DNA from: Chimonanthus salicifolius
Lineage: Eukaryota; Streptophyta; Magnoliopsida; Laurales; Calycanthaceae
Reading direction: 5' to 3'
Length of the DNA stretch: 64,000 nt
NCBI GenBank assembly: GCA_013350335.1
Contig: CM023532.1
Span: 88,849,383 to 88,913,382 of the forward strand
The notes below the pieces were generated by a model. That model was not told where the DNA came from and did no database searches. It saw only the letters and a program-made list of their open reading frames with translations. The stretch's first letter is position 1. Every line of letters begins with the position of its first letter. This document shows, in pieces, positions 1-63,495 of the stretch. Both the position numbers and the translations under genes were made by a program.

Positions 1-930
1 CTCATGATGGATTAGTCAAATAACCGGATTGGCAATTACGGACAGGTGGCGAATAGGTGAGATGGCTCTTGGGTGGATATCATTAAAATTAAACTTTGAA
101 ATCTGAGATTCGAGTATGATGTATTGCCTTATACAGCCTCGAGGCCTCGAAGGAAATCTGGAGGCCTCAAGACTTGACTGTTGTATAGCAGTCTTATGTA
201 TTCTCGGCTGACCGAATTAAAAAGGGAGTTCTGAACATTTGAAAAACAAGAACAGAGACTAGAGAGCTTTCCAGCCCCTTGTCACTCCTTCATCATCCTC
301 TAACAAGGATATATATGGGTATTCAATGCTTTATGTTTGATGAAGTTGAGGGTGTTTACCTAGGACCAAAAAATAGACATATCATTGTCCTAATACCCTT
401 ATTCCACTGTGCCAATAATCAACTCTGATGGGCCTGATCTAGAGGAAGAAGCACAGAGACATTGAGCAAAGAAGAACACACATTCTGAATATTAGTTAAC
501 GCCAAAAGCAAGTGTTCCTTCTTTTCTTTTTTTTTATTTGATATCACTTGTAAGGTGGATTAGAACATTGTGTTCGAACCACCTAAAAAAATAGGCGTCA
601 AGGACTAGACCATTTGATCGAACATCTATAAAAAACTAGGTTATACCATTTGGGTGTGAGGCCCATTCATGGTATATTGGGACGACCCTAGAGTTAGGAT
701 TGCTAATAGTGGGCGTACGTTAATTGAAACCAAACCACTATAAAATCTTTGTGCATATATGTGGGTGATGTTTTTAACTTGAATGGTTTGATTGAGTATT
801 CTGTCACTTGCACACACAAGTAGATTCGGCCATATTCATTAACATTGCTTAATTCAAAAGGAAATAAATTAGTTCACTTCACATCTCATACATTTAAGTA
901 GTAATTTTTAAAAGGAATAGAATTTCGAAA
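1..930 (+). mobile_element. Decayed SIRE-type LTR relic
   Basis: This stretch matches, in reverse complement, the LTR seen at 9071-10871. Shared blocks include the GAGGCCTCGA palindromes (about 139-180), the TTATA-like segment near 190, the CCTAGAGTTAGG block near 690, the region with TTCGGCC near 828, and the end near 905-928 (AAAGGAAT...TTTCGAAATCA). It is clearly older and more diverged, with many small indels. It lies in intron 8 of the DAPAT gene and is cut off by the window edge. Confidence 0.7.
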
Positions 931-2098
931 TCATTGATGTTATTAAGCTTAGAATGGCTTGGCGGTTGGTTGGGTCGACGAAGTTCCGGAGTTTATCTAT
1001 TTCGGATGTATGTAAGAGTTGGGCTTCAGCGGATTTGGCTAGGCATCATTTGGAGTCTAGGCATCAAGTTTCTTGGTCTCCTCTTATAGTTGGGCTTTTC
1101 AAACTCAATTTTGACAGCAGCTGTATGCATGAGATAGGGTTTGCAGGTTACGATGGGGTCATCTGTAATGATGTGGGGACTAGTGCGCTCTCTTTTGCTG
1201 GTCCTATTCCTAATGGCTCAGTACTTGAGGTGGAATTGTTTGCTTTATGGCGAGGCATATTTGTAACGACTCGTCCCGCTATCACAATATTGTCCTATTT
1301 GGGCCCACCCATACGGGCCCACACGGCTTTGCTTTGGCAACCCAACCCAAGTTTGCTCTCAAAAGGCCTAGTGCTCGGAGAACAAGCTCCACATATATTG
1401 TACTACAATCCACCCCCCTAAGAACCAAAATCGTCCTCGGCTCTGTCCGCACCATAGTCTGAGTGTTGAACCGTACTCTGATACCATTTGTAACGAGTCA
1501 GCCCTCCAACACAATATTGTTTGCTTTTGACCCACTTGCGGGGCACGCACGGCTTTGCATTGGTGAGTCAACCCAAGGTTCCTCCCAAAAGGCCGTGTGC
1601 TAGAAGGAGAAGAAGCTCTACATATCTCCCACTATCAAACTCTCCACTCTAGGTGATGTGGGACAAAAAGAAGCCCAAGCCTAGCCACTTTCTCTCCCCA
1701 CATTCGGCCACTCAAACTTGGGGTATTACAATATTGGAGTTGGAAGAGTTAGGGTTCCAGGGGAGTTTTGTGGAAGGCGATTCAAAGGTTGTTGTGTGGT
1801 GGGCGCTGGGACCTCTATGTCTGTGGATATTCTTAGAGAAAATTGAGAGAATTCGCTATTCCATTACGTCATATGATTTTAAGATTGCTTGGGCTCCTCG
1901 GTCAACTAACTCAGCGGTTGATGAGATGGCGCGTCAGGGGTTGACTTTGTCTAAGGAAATTGTAAACAAATTCTTGTAATGGGTTGGGAGGGTTTTTGGT
2001 TATTTTTTGAGTGTGGTGGGTTCCTTTTGGCCTGCCTTTCTTGTTTCTTTTATATCCCTCCTTTTGGTTTTGATTAATGAAGTTACCTTTCAAAAAAA
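931..2098 (+). mobile_element. 5'-truncated L1-type LINE tail with RNase H domain, split by a TRIM
   Basis: Two blocks (954-1256 and 1736-1979) encode an RVT_3-type RNase H domain of plant L1 LINEs. The first has KLNFDSSCMHEIGFAGYDG and VELFALWRG; the second starts LELEELGFQG and ends in APRSTNSAVDEMARQGL. The second D/E and final N/D positions are recognisable, but Gly-rich turns are altered. A 3' UTR of about 115 nt follows and ends in an A-run at about 2091-2098. The 469-bp TRIM interrupts the frame after the first block. Confidence 0.75.
1262..1730 (-). mobile_element. TRIM element (469 bp) with 5-bp TSD ATATT
   Basis: A terminal-repeat retrotransposon in miniature. Perfect target-site duplications ATATT flank it at 1257-1261 and 1731-1735. 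The right LTR (1489-1730) and the left, partly deleted LTR (from 1262) both start TGTAACGA on the plus strand. On the minus strand the LTR starts TGTAATACCCC and ends CGTTACA. Two bases later comes TGGTATCAGAG, the primer-binding site for initiator Met-tRNA (plus-strand 1478-1487). There is no coding capacity. It sits inside the RNase H block of the LINE. Confidence 0.85.
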
Positions 2099-54871
<52,773 letters not shown>

Positions 54872-54963
54872 CTTTTCTGAGAAGAAAGGACAGAGATTCA
54901 GACGGGAGACGGCGGGGGAAGAGCGCCTTAGCTTGTCAAACAGAACACCCCGACTTCAAATTA
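54872..54963 (-). promoter_or_regulatory. Leader/promoter-proximal region of DAPAT
   Basis: On the minus strand the 92 nt before the ATG are pyrimidine- and GC-rich (TCTGTCCTTTCTTCTCAG next to the start). No TATA box is evident. Beyond 54963 the sequence becomes MITE-like, so the start of transcription either lies in this short stretch or within the inserted element. Confidence 0.45.
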
Positions 54964-56525
54964 GGGCAGCTTTTGGGATGAGCGGAAATTTTAGAGGGTT
55001 ACTTCGGTTATTTTGAGTAGGGTGAGTGTGAAATTGGAATTACCTATCTTGTTTACGTTATTTATCTTATTTTATAATTTCAGTAGTAAACTAATAGTTT
55101 ATCAGCAGTAAAGTAAAAGTTTATTTAAACGATAAAAAAAAAAATTTCGTAATTACAAGTAAAAGTAACTAATATACTAATATTTTTTTAATATTTTTAT
55201 AAAATATAATTTTTAAATAATATTTATAAACTAAATTCTAATAATATAACTTATAATAATATTATCTATTTTTTATAAACTATTTTTTATAATTATAATT
55301 TAAAATGAACACTTTTATTATAATATTAAAAAATAAATAAAGAATTTTTTTGATATTATTATTTTAAATCCCAATGAATGAATAAAAAATATTAACATAT
55401 TTCTTCATAAAAAATTATAACTATAATTTTTTATATTATATGAATTTAATAAAAATATTAATTCTAATAAAATTGTTAATGTGTCAGATTACCCCTGCTT
55501 ACAGTTATCCCTAGTCGAGGGTAACTCCTGTAAAATTTACCCCTCATCCAAATGTTTCACGTTGAAAATATTGACAAATTTTTAAAATAAACATTCAACA
55601 AAATAAATTGTTAATTATCCCAAAAGAGATTACGATAAACCTCAAACTCTTTTAGAGTTTCGAGACCCTTTCGAAATTGGACAGAATCACTCCTTAAAAA
55701 TAAGACATTTTGACAATTATATTTCATAAAATTTTATTTTTATTTTTATTTTTATATTATATGAATTAAATAAAAATTATTAATTCTTATAAAATTGTTA
55801 TTTCAGATTATCCCTACTTACAGTTACCCCGACTCAAGGGTAACCCTGGATAACCCCCGTAAAATTTACCCATTATCCAAATGGATCATGTTCAAAATAT
55901 TGACACATTTTTAAAATAAACTTCCAAGAGAATAAATTGTTAATTACTCCGAAAGAGATTATGATGAACTTCAAACCCTTTCGAAGTTTCGAGACCTTAT
56001 CGAAATTTCAACAGAATCATCCCTTAAAAATAGGATATTTTGATAATTATATTTCATAAAATTTGTTTTTATTATTTATACTAGATAGCTTTAATAAAAA
56101 ATATTAATTCTCATAAAATTGTTAATATGTCAGTTTACCCCTACTTGCAGTTACTCCTACTCAAGGGTAACCCCCATAAAATTTACCCCTCATTCCAAAT
56201 GCATTATGTTGAAAATGTTGACACTTCTTTAAGATAAATTTTAAACAAAATTAAATTGCTAATTACTTGAAATATATTATTTTTTTAATTATATAATATA
56301 TATTTTTTGAAATATTTTAATTTTATAATATTTAATTGATAAAGAGAGGAAGGCAAGGGGTATTGAGGGGTAGGGTATTGTGAATACTCCAACCTTCAAA
56401 GGGGTATTCAAAAATAGGGATGAGAGGGGTAAATTTTCAAATTTTTAGCCTCACCCCTTGTTACCAAACGAGGGTAACAAGGGGTAATGGGGGGTTACCC
56501 CCTCTTACCCCATCCAAATGCAACC
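54964..56525. mobile_element. Large MITE-like element upstream of DAPAT, with three ~318-bp repeats
   Basis: The right end (ACCAAACGAGGGTAAC...ATCCAAATGCAACC) is clearly related to the MITE at 29771-29987. The left end GGGCAGCTTTTGGGATG is only a weak inverted match, so the full extent is uncertain. Inside, blocks beginning CAGATTACCCCT at about 55489, 55806 and 56130 repeat about every 318-324 bp and share CAAATGTTTCACGTTGA-like and AGAGATTACGAT-like segments. AT content is very high. Confidence 0.5.
55489..56290. repeat. ~318-bp tandem repeat, about 2.5 units
   Basis: Three starts (55489, 55806, 56130) share a TTACAGTTA(T/C)CCC-type block, a GGGTAAC...GTAAAATTTACCC block, then AAATTGTTAATTA and TTTCGAGACC. 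The third unit is cut short. Substitutions between units are common. Confidence 0.8.
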
Positions 56526-56859
56526 TAAGTTTCACCTGATCTCGGTCATCCTATTCATGTCTATGTACGATGTGTGACGAGCCTACTGTTCATATTCCGA
56601 ATTATTTTACTCGAGAAAGATTTTTATTGGAGTTGGACTTTATTCAAATTCATCTGAAGTTTTTTATTTAATTTTAAAAATCAATTTATAATCACTCGAT
56701 ATTATCGATAAAAATTACAAGGTGTCATCTTTTAAGGACATTTGTCAATTTTGACTATCAAAATCAAGTGGCTAGAAATTAAATTTTAAAATAAAATGTT
56801 AATTGCTGGTATATATTTAAATATGCTTTTAATCTATACAATCATATTTCTAATTTAAA

Positions 56860-57585
56860 GAGGGATTTTCAAAAGAGGTCATTTCTCGACCGATTTTTAC
56901 AAACAAGGTATCAAAATTCATATACTCTGAATTTCATGAATTCCAGCACTGATTTTTAGTAAAAAATTTATAGTTTTGGGCTTTAAAAATTATATCGAAA
57001 AAATTAAGGAAGGTTAATCTCTCTTAATTCTTTGAGTACGATTTTTTAAAACCAAAACTATACCATTTTCAATTAAAATTAGTCCCGGAGTTCATAAAAT
57101 TCAGAGTAGATGAATTTTGATACATTGTTTGCAGAAATAGGTTGAGAAACCGCTGCATTTGAAAAACCGAGCCAAAAGCGCAAAGGTCAGTTAGCAGGGA
57201 GGTCATTTCTCGATCGATTTTTACAAATAAGGTATCAAAATTCATATACTCTGAATTTATTGAACTCCGGGACTGATTTCAGGGAGGCTGTTTCTCGACC
57301 GATTTTTACAAACAAGGTATCAAAATTCATCTAATCTGAATTTAATAAACTCCGGGACTGATTTTAAGTGATAAGGGTATAGTTCTGGGCTTCAAAAATC
57401 GTACCCAAAGAATTAAGAGAGAAGACCATTTTTCCTTAATTCTTTGGATACAATTTTTTAAGTCCAAATCTATACCATTTTCACTTAAAATCAGTCCCGG
57501 AATTCATAAAATTCAGAGTATATGAATTTTGATACTTTGTTTGTAAAAATTGGTCGAGAAACGGTCTCTTTTGAAAATCTCTCTC
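56860..57585. mobile_element. Fold-back MITE with two long hairpins
   Basis: 56869-56997 and 57040-57170 are inverted copies of about 130 nt. 57198-57285 and 57286-57415 are direct partial copies, and 57425-57575 is their inverted partner. Outer ends GAGGGATTTTCAAAAGAG and (inverted) GAGAGATTTTCAAAAGAG match. Shared core words are CTCGACCGATTTTTACAAAC, CAAAATTCATATACTCTGAA and CCGGGACTGATTTTA. No TSD is resolved and nothing is coded. Confidence 0.85.
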
Positions 57586-58171
57586 CACAAGCCCATTTGT
57601 TCGGATGATTTCATTTTACATAGAATCATTTGTTCAGACCTTTTAGTCGTCCGAATGAACGCAAAATAAACTGTCTGTTCGTTCGGACGAAATAACACAG
57701 AAAGGCAAAATGGTAATTTACCACTCGAAAATGAAAACCGAGTGTATAGAGAAAGAAAAATCGGGTGTTTATATAATCGGCCTAATTAAATTATGAGATT
57801 TTTATAACACAGATACTAAATTAAGTATGATAAATTACAAAATCAAAAAAGAAAATAGTCTTACTAAATATTTACAATTACCTAATTTAAATAAATAAAT
57901 TACTAAATTTGAGCTTTTATTCAAATATCGGTTTCATTTATTTAAATCAAGTGAATTAAGATCTTAAACTAAAATTCTTTAATAATCAGCATATTAAAAA
58001 TTTGTTAACCATCGACTGAAAGCATGGTCTATTAAAGAATAATAAACCTTATCTTGAATGAACTTTTTCTCAAAATGTTTCTTAAAGAGAACTAATATTT
58101 ACACCAAACCTTTTCGTCAAGGTATATCATATTATCTTAAATTTTGATTTTACTTCCATCTAGTTAGTTTG
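57586..58171. other. Intergenic sequence without recognised features
   Basis: AT-rich. A short TTCGGACGA/TCGTCCGAA-type word pair near 57600-57690 could fold, but nothing else stands out. Confidence 0.5.
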
Positions 58172-60950
58172 TGTAACGCTCCATCCCACTACGGGTACAT
58201 TATATCCGTGACATCTCTAGACATCACAAAAGGACAGATATCGGGCATACTTTTTTTTTGAAACGGGAGGTAACTACTTCCCCTTCAACGACTAATAAAA
58301 CAAGATTCATCATATTGATAACATAACAAACAATTATTAATTGTTCAAATACAGTTATAATGTTATCCAACAATTCACATATATTAAGAAGTCTATAGAG
58401 ACAAGGATCTCTCAACTCAAGCAAAAACACCATTATGAAAAGTCTAACTACTGCTACTCCTCCTCGAGTGTCTCCTCAAGGGGCCCACCTGTCCCCTCTG
58501 CAATCAGAGTACCTGAAAGGTAAGGGGGTGAGCTAATCAGCCCAGTGAAGAGATAATATTTATCACAGGTTAGTAGTATAAAATATATTACATGTACGAA
58601 TGCAAGAATATCAATTTAACAAAGGTGCTCAAATGCACGATGTCCAACCACACCGTTGACTAATGATCCACCGACCTGTTTTGAGACATCATCTCGGTAG
58701 CCCACATCGGACCCTCCAACAAACTCCTATCTCCCCATCATAGGTGTGAGGGTGAGCTAACCAGCTCAATGAAGAAGTAATGCATATTACCTGTCAGCAA
58801 CATATATATCATATGCATGAACGCAAGAACATCTTAATAAAATGAATGTCTCTGTACATGAGTACATCAACTATACTACTAACCAATTGGTCCCTCTGAC
58901 TAGTCTGAGGCATCACCTCCATAACTCACAATGGTCCTCCAACAACCCCAGTCTCCTTACCAATTTAACCGGGAGACTATAACATACACAACCGCCTCAA
59001 CCACTGGAATGCAACGGAGAAACCCGTATCCTCTATGGGGGTCTCAACCACCGGAGCATAACGAGGAAGCCAATCTCAATGGGCAGGCACCTCGACCACC
59101 AGAATGCAACGGGGAAACCCGCATCTCCAGTCTAAATTTTTTTTTAATAATAATATAATAACACCAGAAGAGAGCGGGCAGCGTCACGACGCGAGTTAAG
59201 TTCGGACTTCCAAAGTCCGACCCTTAACTGGCCACCCATGTGTGCATGGACTAAACCATGAATAACAAACCACACATGGAACTAAACAAGTCATGCGGAA
59301 TATAACTAGACCAATTGCGGAATTAAACTGAATAGATAGCAAGTACAAGTCTCAATTATTAAAATAACTTAGTCCAAACATCCATTGTCAAAACCATAAA
59401 CAAACCATAACAAAGTTTACTAGCTATTACATGTCCACAAAATATAACTCAAAAGACAGTAATAAAAAATTCTCAATCATCAATCAAGTGCTTAAGCTTG
59501 GCTTCCTTCCTGGTCCTTCGACTTTGTCTTTCCCTTTCCTCGTTCCTGCATTATCCTCTAAGGATAGAATTAGGGCGTTAGATCAACGCGCCCAATAGGT
59601 TCCCGATCAGGGCTACCACATGGTTAGTATATAAAACATGCATATATCATAGTATATGATAATAAAAAACATCTGAAATCAATGCTATGTATGTAGTGCA
59701 AATGTAATGAGTCCCACCCGTCACAAGTATACATAGCCATCAAGTTATTTCACAGTGTTCTTTCATTGGGACTCTCACGATAAGGTAATCCACAGTAATC
59801 CTCATTTCCTGTGGAAAGACTCTCATCATTGAGTTGTTTCACAGTGTTCTTTCATTGGGATTCTCATGACAAGGTAATCCATAATCATCACCCTATGCCA
59901 TGCATGAGATGTCAATGAATATATGTCATTTGCAATATATCTCATTATTCAAAACCGATTTGAAACATAATATCAATAACAACATATCTCATAAAAACAT
60001 GATAAAACCAAATATAACAGTGGTTACAAGTAGGTAGGAAACCTACCGAAGATTAGCTTCGGTGTTTGTTCTTTTTCACTTGATCACAACTTGCCCGTCA
60101 TTCACGTTCCGTTACTTTGTTATGTAACAGCAAATCAATACTTAATCTACTTGATTTCTAATCAAGTTTAGGTCTCATATACCATCTTGTGGAGTTCAGC
60201 CATACCCATGGCTGAACTTCACCCACTTGGGATTTAATCTTCCTTTTTCATTTGATAAATATTCACACTTCAAAATGTCTTGGTAGGGTTCGGCCATACA
60301 CCATTGCCGAACCATACCACCTTGGTTTAACCCCTCTTTCATGTTCTTTTAATCTTTTTTTATCCATATTTACATTATTACCCGTATTTATAGCTTTGCC
60401 ACTAGGCTAAGCCATATCAAAAACCAATGTCCACAACAACCACCTTAGTGGGGTTCGGCCTTACTACTTGGCCGAACCCTACCAATCCAATTTGGATCTC
60501 TTAATCCATTCACAACCATTCAAATCACTTGGTTTCAATCCTCATTTTCATCCACCAAAACTACTCCATGGGGTTCGGCCATACACATGGCCGAACCCAA
60601 TGGTTCTTTTATCCATTATACTTCAACCTAAAGTCATAACTTAGACTCTTTAAAACATTACAAAACAGTTAACAACTTTAAATCATATACTTGAATCCAA
60701 ACACCCACTTAATGGTCCATGGGGTTCGGCCCTACACATGGCCGAACCTAATGGTTCCCTTGGTTCAACAGTTCCACCATATGTTCTTAATTTAGGCCCT
60801 ACTCTTTAATCATAAGAACCATATGGTTCAGCCATCCAATGGCCAACACAAAACAGCAACCCTATTTCCATTTAAATCACATAAAATTCTCCACCATTGG
60901 TATGTTTTATCTCTCCAAAAACCACACCAAATTATCCAACACTTTCATTG
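58172..60950 (+). mobile_element. Gypsy-like LTR copy A (truncated) with preceding LTR-like piece
   Basis: 58173 starts TGTAACGCTCCATCCC, an LTR-like start, with tandem blocks of a GGGTGAGCTAA...CAGCCCAGTGAAG type at 58525 and 58748 and three ~60-nt repeats at 58980-59130. From about 59160 the sequence is collinear with copy B (CACGACGCGAGTTAAGT; GGGCGTTAG; GTCCCACCC; GGTAGGAA-CCTACCGAA). An 89-bp direct repeat lies at 59748-59920. It carries palindromes of the TTCGGCC type. No protein is encoded; orientation is by convention. Confidence 0.6.
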
Positions 60951-63495
60951 TAACGCCTGGCCCTTTTCACCCGCTTTCCGAAAATCAGAGTCTATTTTTT
61001 TTTTTTTTAAATTGAAGAGTGAGAGAGGGCGCGGACGCCACGACGCGAGTTAAGTCCGAGCTTCTAAAGCCCGGCCCTTAACTGGCCAACCACACGCGTG
61101 CGCGGAGCTAAGTCCACGAGAACGGTTCACCCGTAGGAAGTAAGTTCGTGGATTATAATTATTGCGGAACATGATGATAGAGTCTATCCTACCGGTTTTT
61201 AGATAGAAGGGAAGATACAACATTGAATTACCAAAATGCCCCTAAGTTCATAATTATATCACAAAATGTAATCGTCCATAAGTAACGTCCAAACCATCGC
61301 AAGAATGTAAACTTATACAACCCGACAAGCTAAGTTACTTTCAAATTACATCTCCAAAATGTAAACGTAAATAAAACTAAGACTGCACTGCCCAAGCTCC
61401 TAAGCTTGGCTCCTGTCATGTCCACCGCTTCCGCCATCCCCTGCGTCATCAGCTAGGGTAGAAGTAGGGCGTTAGTCAACGTGCCCAGTAGGACTTTGAG
61501 TAGGGCTAGCACATGGATTAGTAATAATACACATACCGATAAAATAACATATAACAAAATAAGCATGTAATGAATGCTATGCCATGGGTGCTTATGTCAT
61601 GTGTCCCACCCATCATCCGTATGATCATACAATGTATTATCCCCATGTTTGCTTCTCGGTCGCCCAGACGGAGCATGGACTCCGGTTATAGCCCTCAGGC
61701 TATCCCCATGTCTGATTCTCGGTCGCCCCGACGGAGCATGGACTCCGGTTATGGCCCTCAGGCTATCCCCATGTCTGATTCTCGGTCGCCCCGACGGAGC
61801 ATGGACTCCGGTTTGTTTATTTTTTTCTGCCCATGCCATGCATGAGATGTAGTGCATTATGCTATGTAATATATATGTAACCCATATACTTGACATATCA
61901 TACATAGCCATATAATGCATAATATTAAGATATAAACCAAAACTTATAACTCATCATAAAATAAATCATAATCATAGATCTATCATAGGCCAAATCAAAA
62001 TAATTTAAAACACCATTACATATCCATCGCTTACAAAAAGGTAGGAATCCTACCGAATACCGTGTCGCGTTCCGTTACGTTTTCCGCTCGTTAATCCGGT
62101 CGCCGATCGCTTACCGTTTGCGACATCCGATACCTTATTACATTTACCGAATTAGTCCATACGTCATCCATAATTAAGTCCCTAACTTTGCCCATTATCC
62201 ATTGGTTTTAGACTCATACATAAATCCGATTTTTGGCCAAATTTAAAATTCCGATTTGCGAGCCTAAAACACAGCATCTATCTGTTTCATTTAAATCATT
62301 CGTCATATCCGATTCCATGTCTAATCCCCATAGGGTTCGGCCATGTACTATGGCCGAATCTATGGTTTTTTCAATGTGGCACTTATTTACCGTTTTGCCA
62401 TCCTTTCCTCCATGGTTAATCATCCATTCATTTATGTGCATTCTAAGTCCAAGATTCATTCATACTTAGGCCCCTTCAATCATGACCTAGCATCATAAAA
62501 TCAGCCACCTAATATTTAATTTTTGAAAAACATTTACTCCCACACCTAATTCCATATTTTGGCCTAAGGTGTGGCCCACATATCATTTTTATAAATCCAT
62601 CAAAATCTAGTATTCTTCTACATTATTTTCCATTTATTAAATCCACTAATCACTATCACTACCCTAAGGTTCACCTTTTTGGATACCATTTTCAAAAACT
62701 AGGTTTTGTCCCAAATAATCCAATTTAAAATCAATACTCCTCATTCATTTTGGCCCTAAAAAAATATCATACACTTTGTAAATCCATTTAAGTTTCATCA
62801 TTAACTTAACCTAATTTCCATTTCGTTTAACCACATATATAAACCATACTTAGCCCATGAATGACCTAAAGACATGGGTCATGGTGCATGGCCGAACCCA
62901 TGATGTCTTTCCCTCATTTTTATCTTGGATTTTTAATTACATTTAAAATCCACTTCTACCACCCATCATTTCCTCATTACCTCCATAATTCAAAATTATT
63001 TACTCCACCACTTCCATCTTTCTATTCTTATAAAAATAATTAACCATCACCATAGTTCCATAAAAATTCTAACACATCATTCATGGACTTCATCATAAAA
63101 CTTTTTCCAAAAATTTGCTTACATTTAACCCTTGAAACCCTAACCATTCTCCATCATTTTCCAACCTTAAAAACCATCATTTAAGAAGCCTAACCCTCAT
63201 AATCACTAACCATGGGGTTCGGCCACCTTGTATGGCCGAACCCTATGGTCCATGATTTCTTTAAAATATCATATTTCCAATATTTTGAGGCCACTTAAAA
63301 TCATCGACATACCTCATAGTTTTTTTTTTCTTATTTAACACCTTTAAAACTTACCAACTTTTCAATCATTTTAAAATCTTGAACTCCTCATAAAAATCAT
63401 TAAGCATTCTCCAACATTCTAAACCATATAATCTCAATTAAATTACCCATCATTCACCATGGGGTTCGGCCATGCTACATAGCCGAACCCTATGG
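60194..63495. repeat. Dispersed ~39-bp palindrome family (GGTTCGGCC...GGCCGAACC)
   Basis: Clear members lie at 60194-60217, 60286-60313, 60450-60481, 60566-60602, 60716-60752, 62329-62363, 63210-63248 and 63457-63495, with degenerate ones at 60823-60845 and 62871-62900. The arms are conserved; the 5-12 nt centre varies. Many are extended by CCATGG or CTATGG-like ends. Confidence 0.9.

Noticed and set aside
954..1421. A 155-residue host RNase H-like gene
   Set aside because: It is the start of a LINE RNase H domain running into a TRIM; the domain resumes at 1736 after the TRIM and ends in a LINE 3' UTR.
61570..61920. Arg/Ser-rich repeat proteins on both strands
   Set aside because: Caused by the 63-bp minisatellite in an LTR; open in several frames at once.
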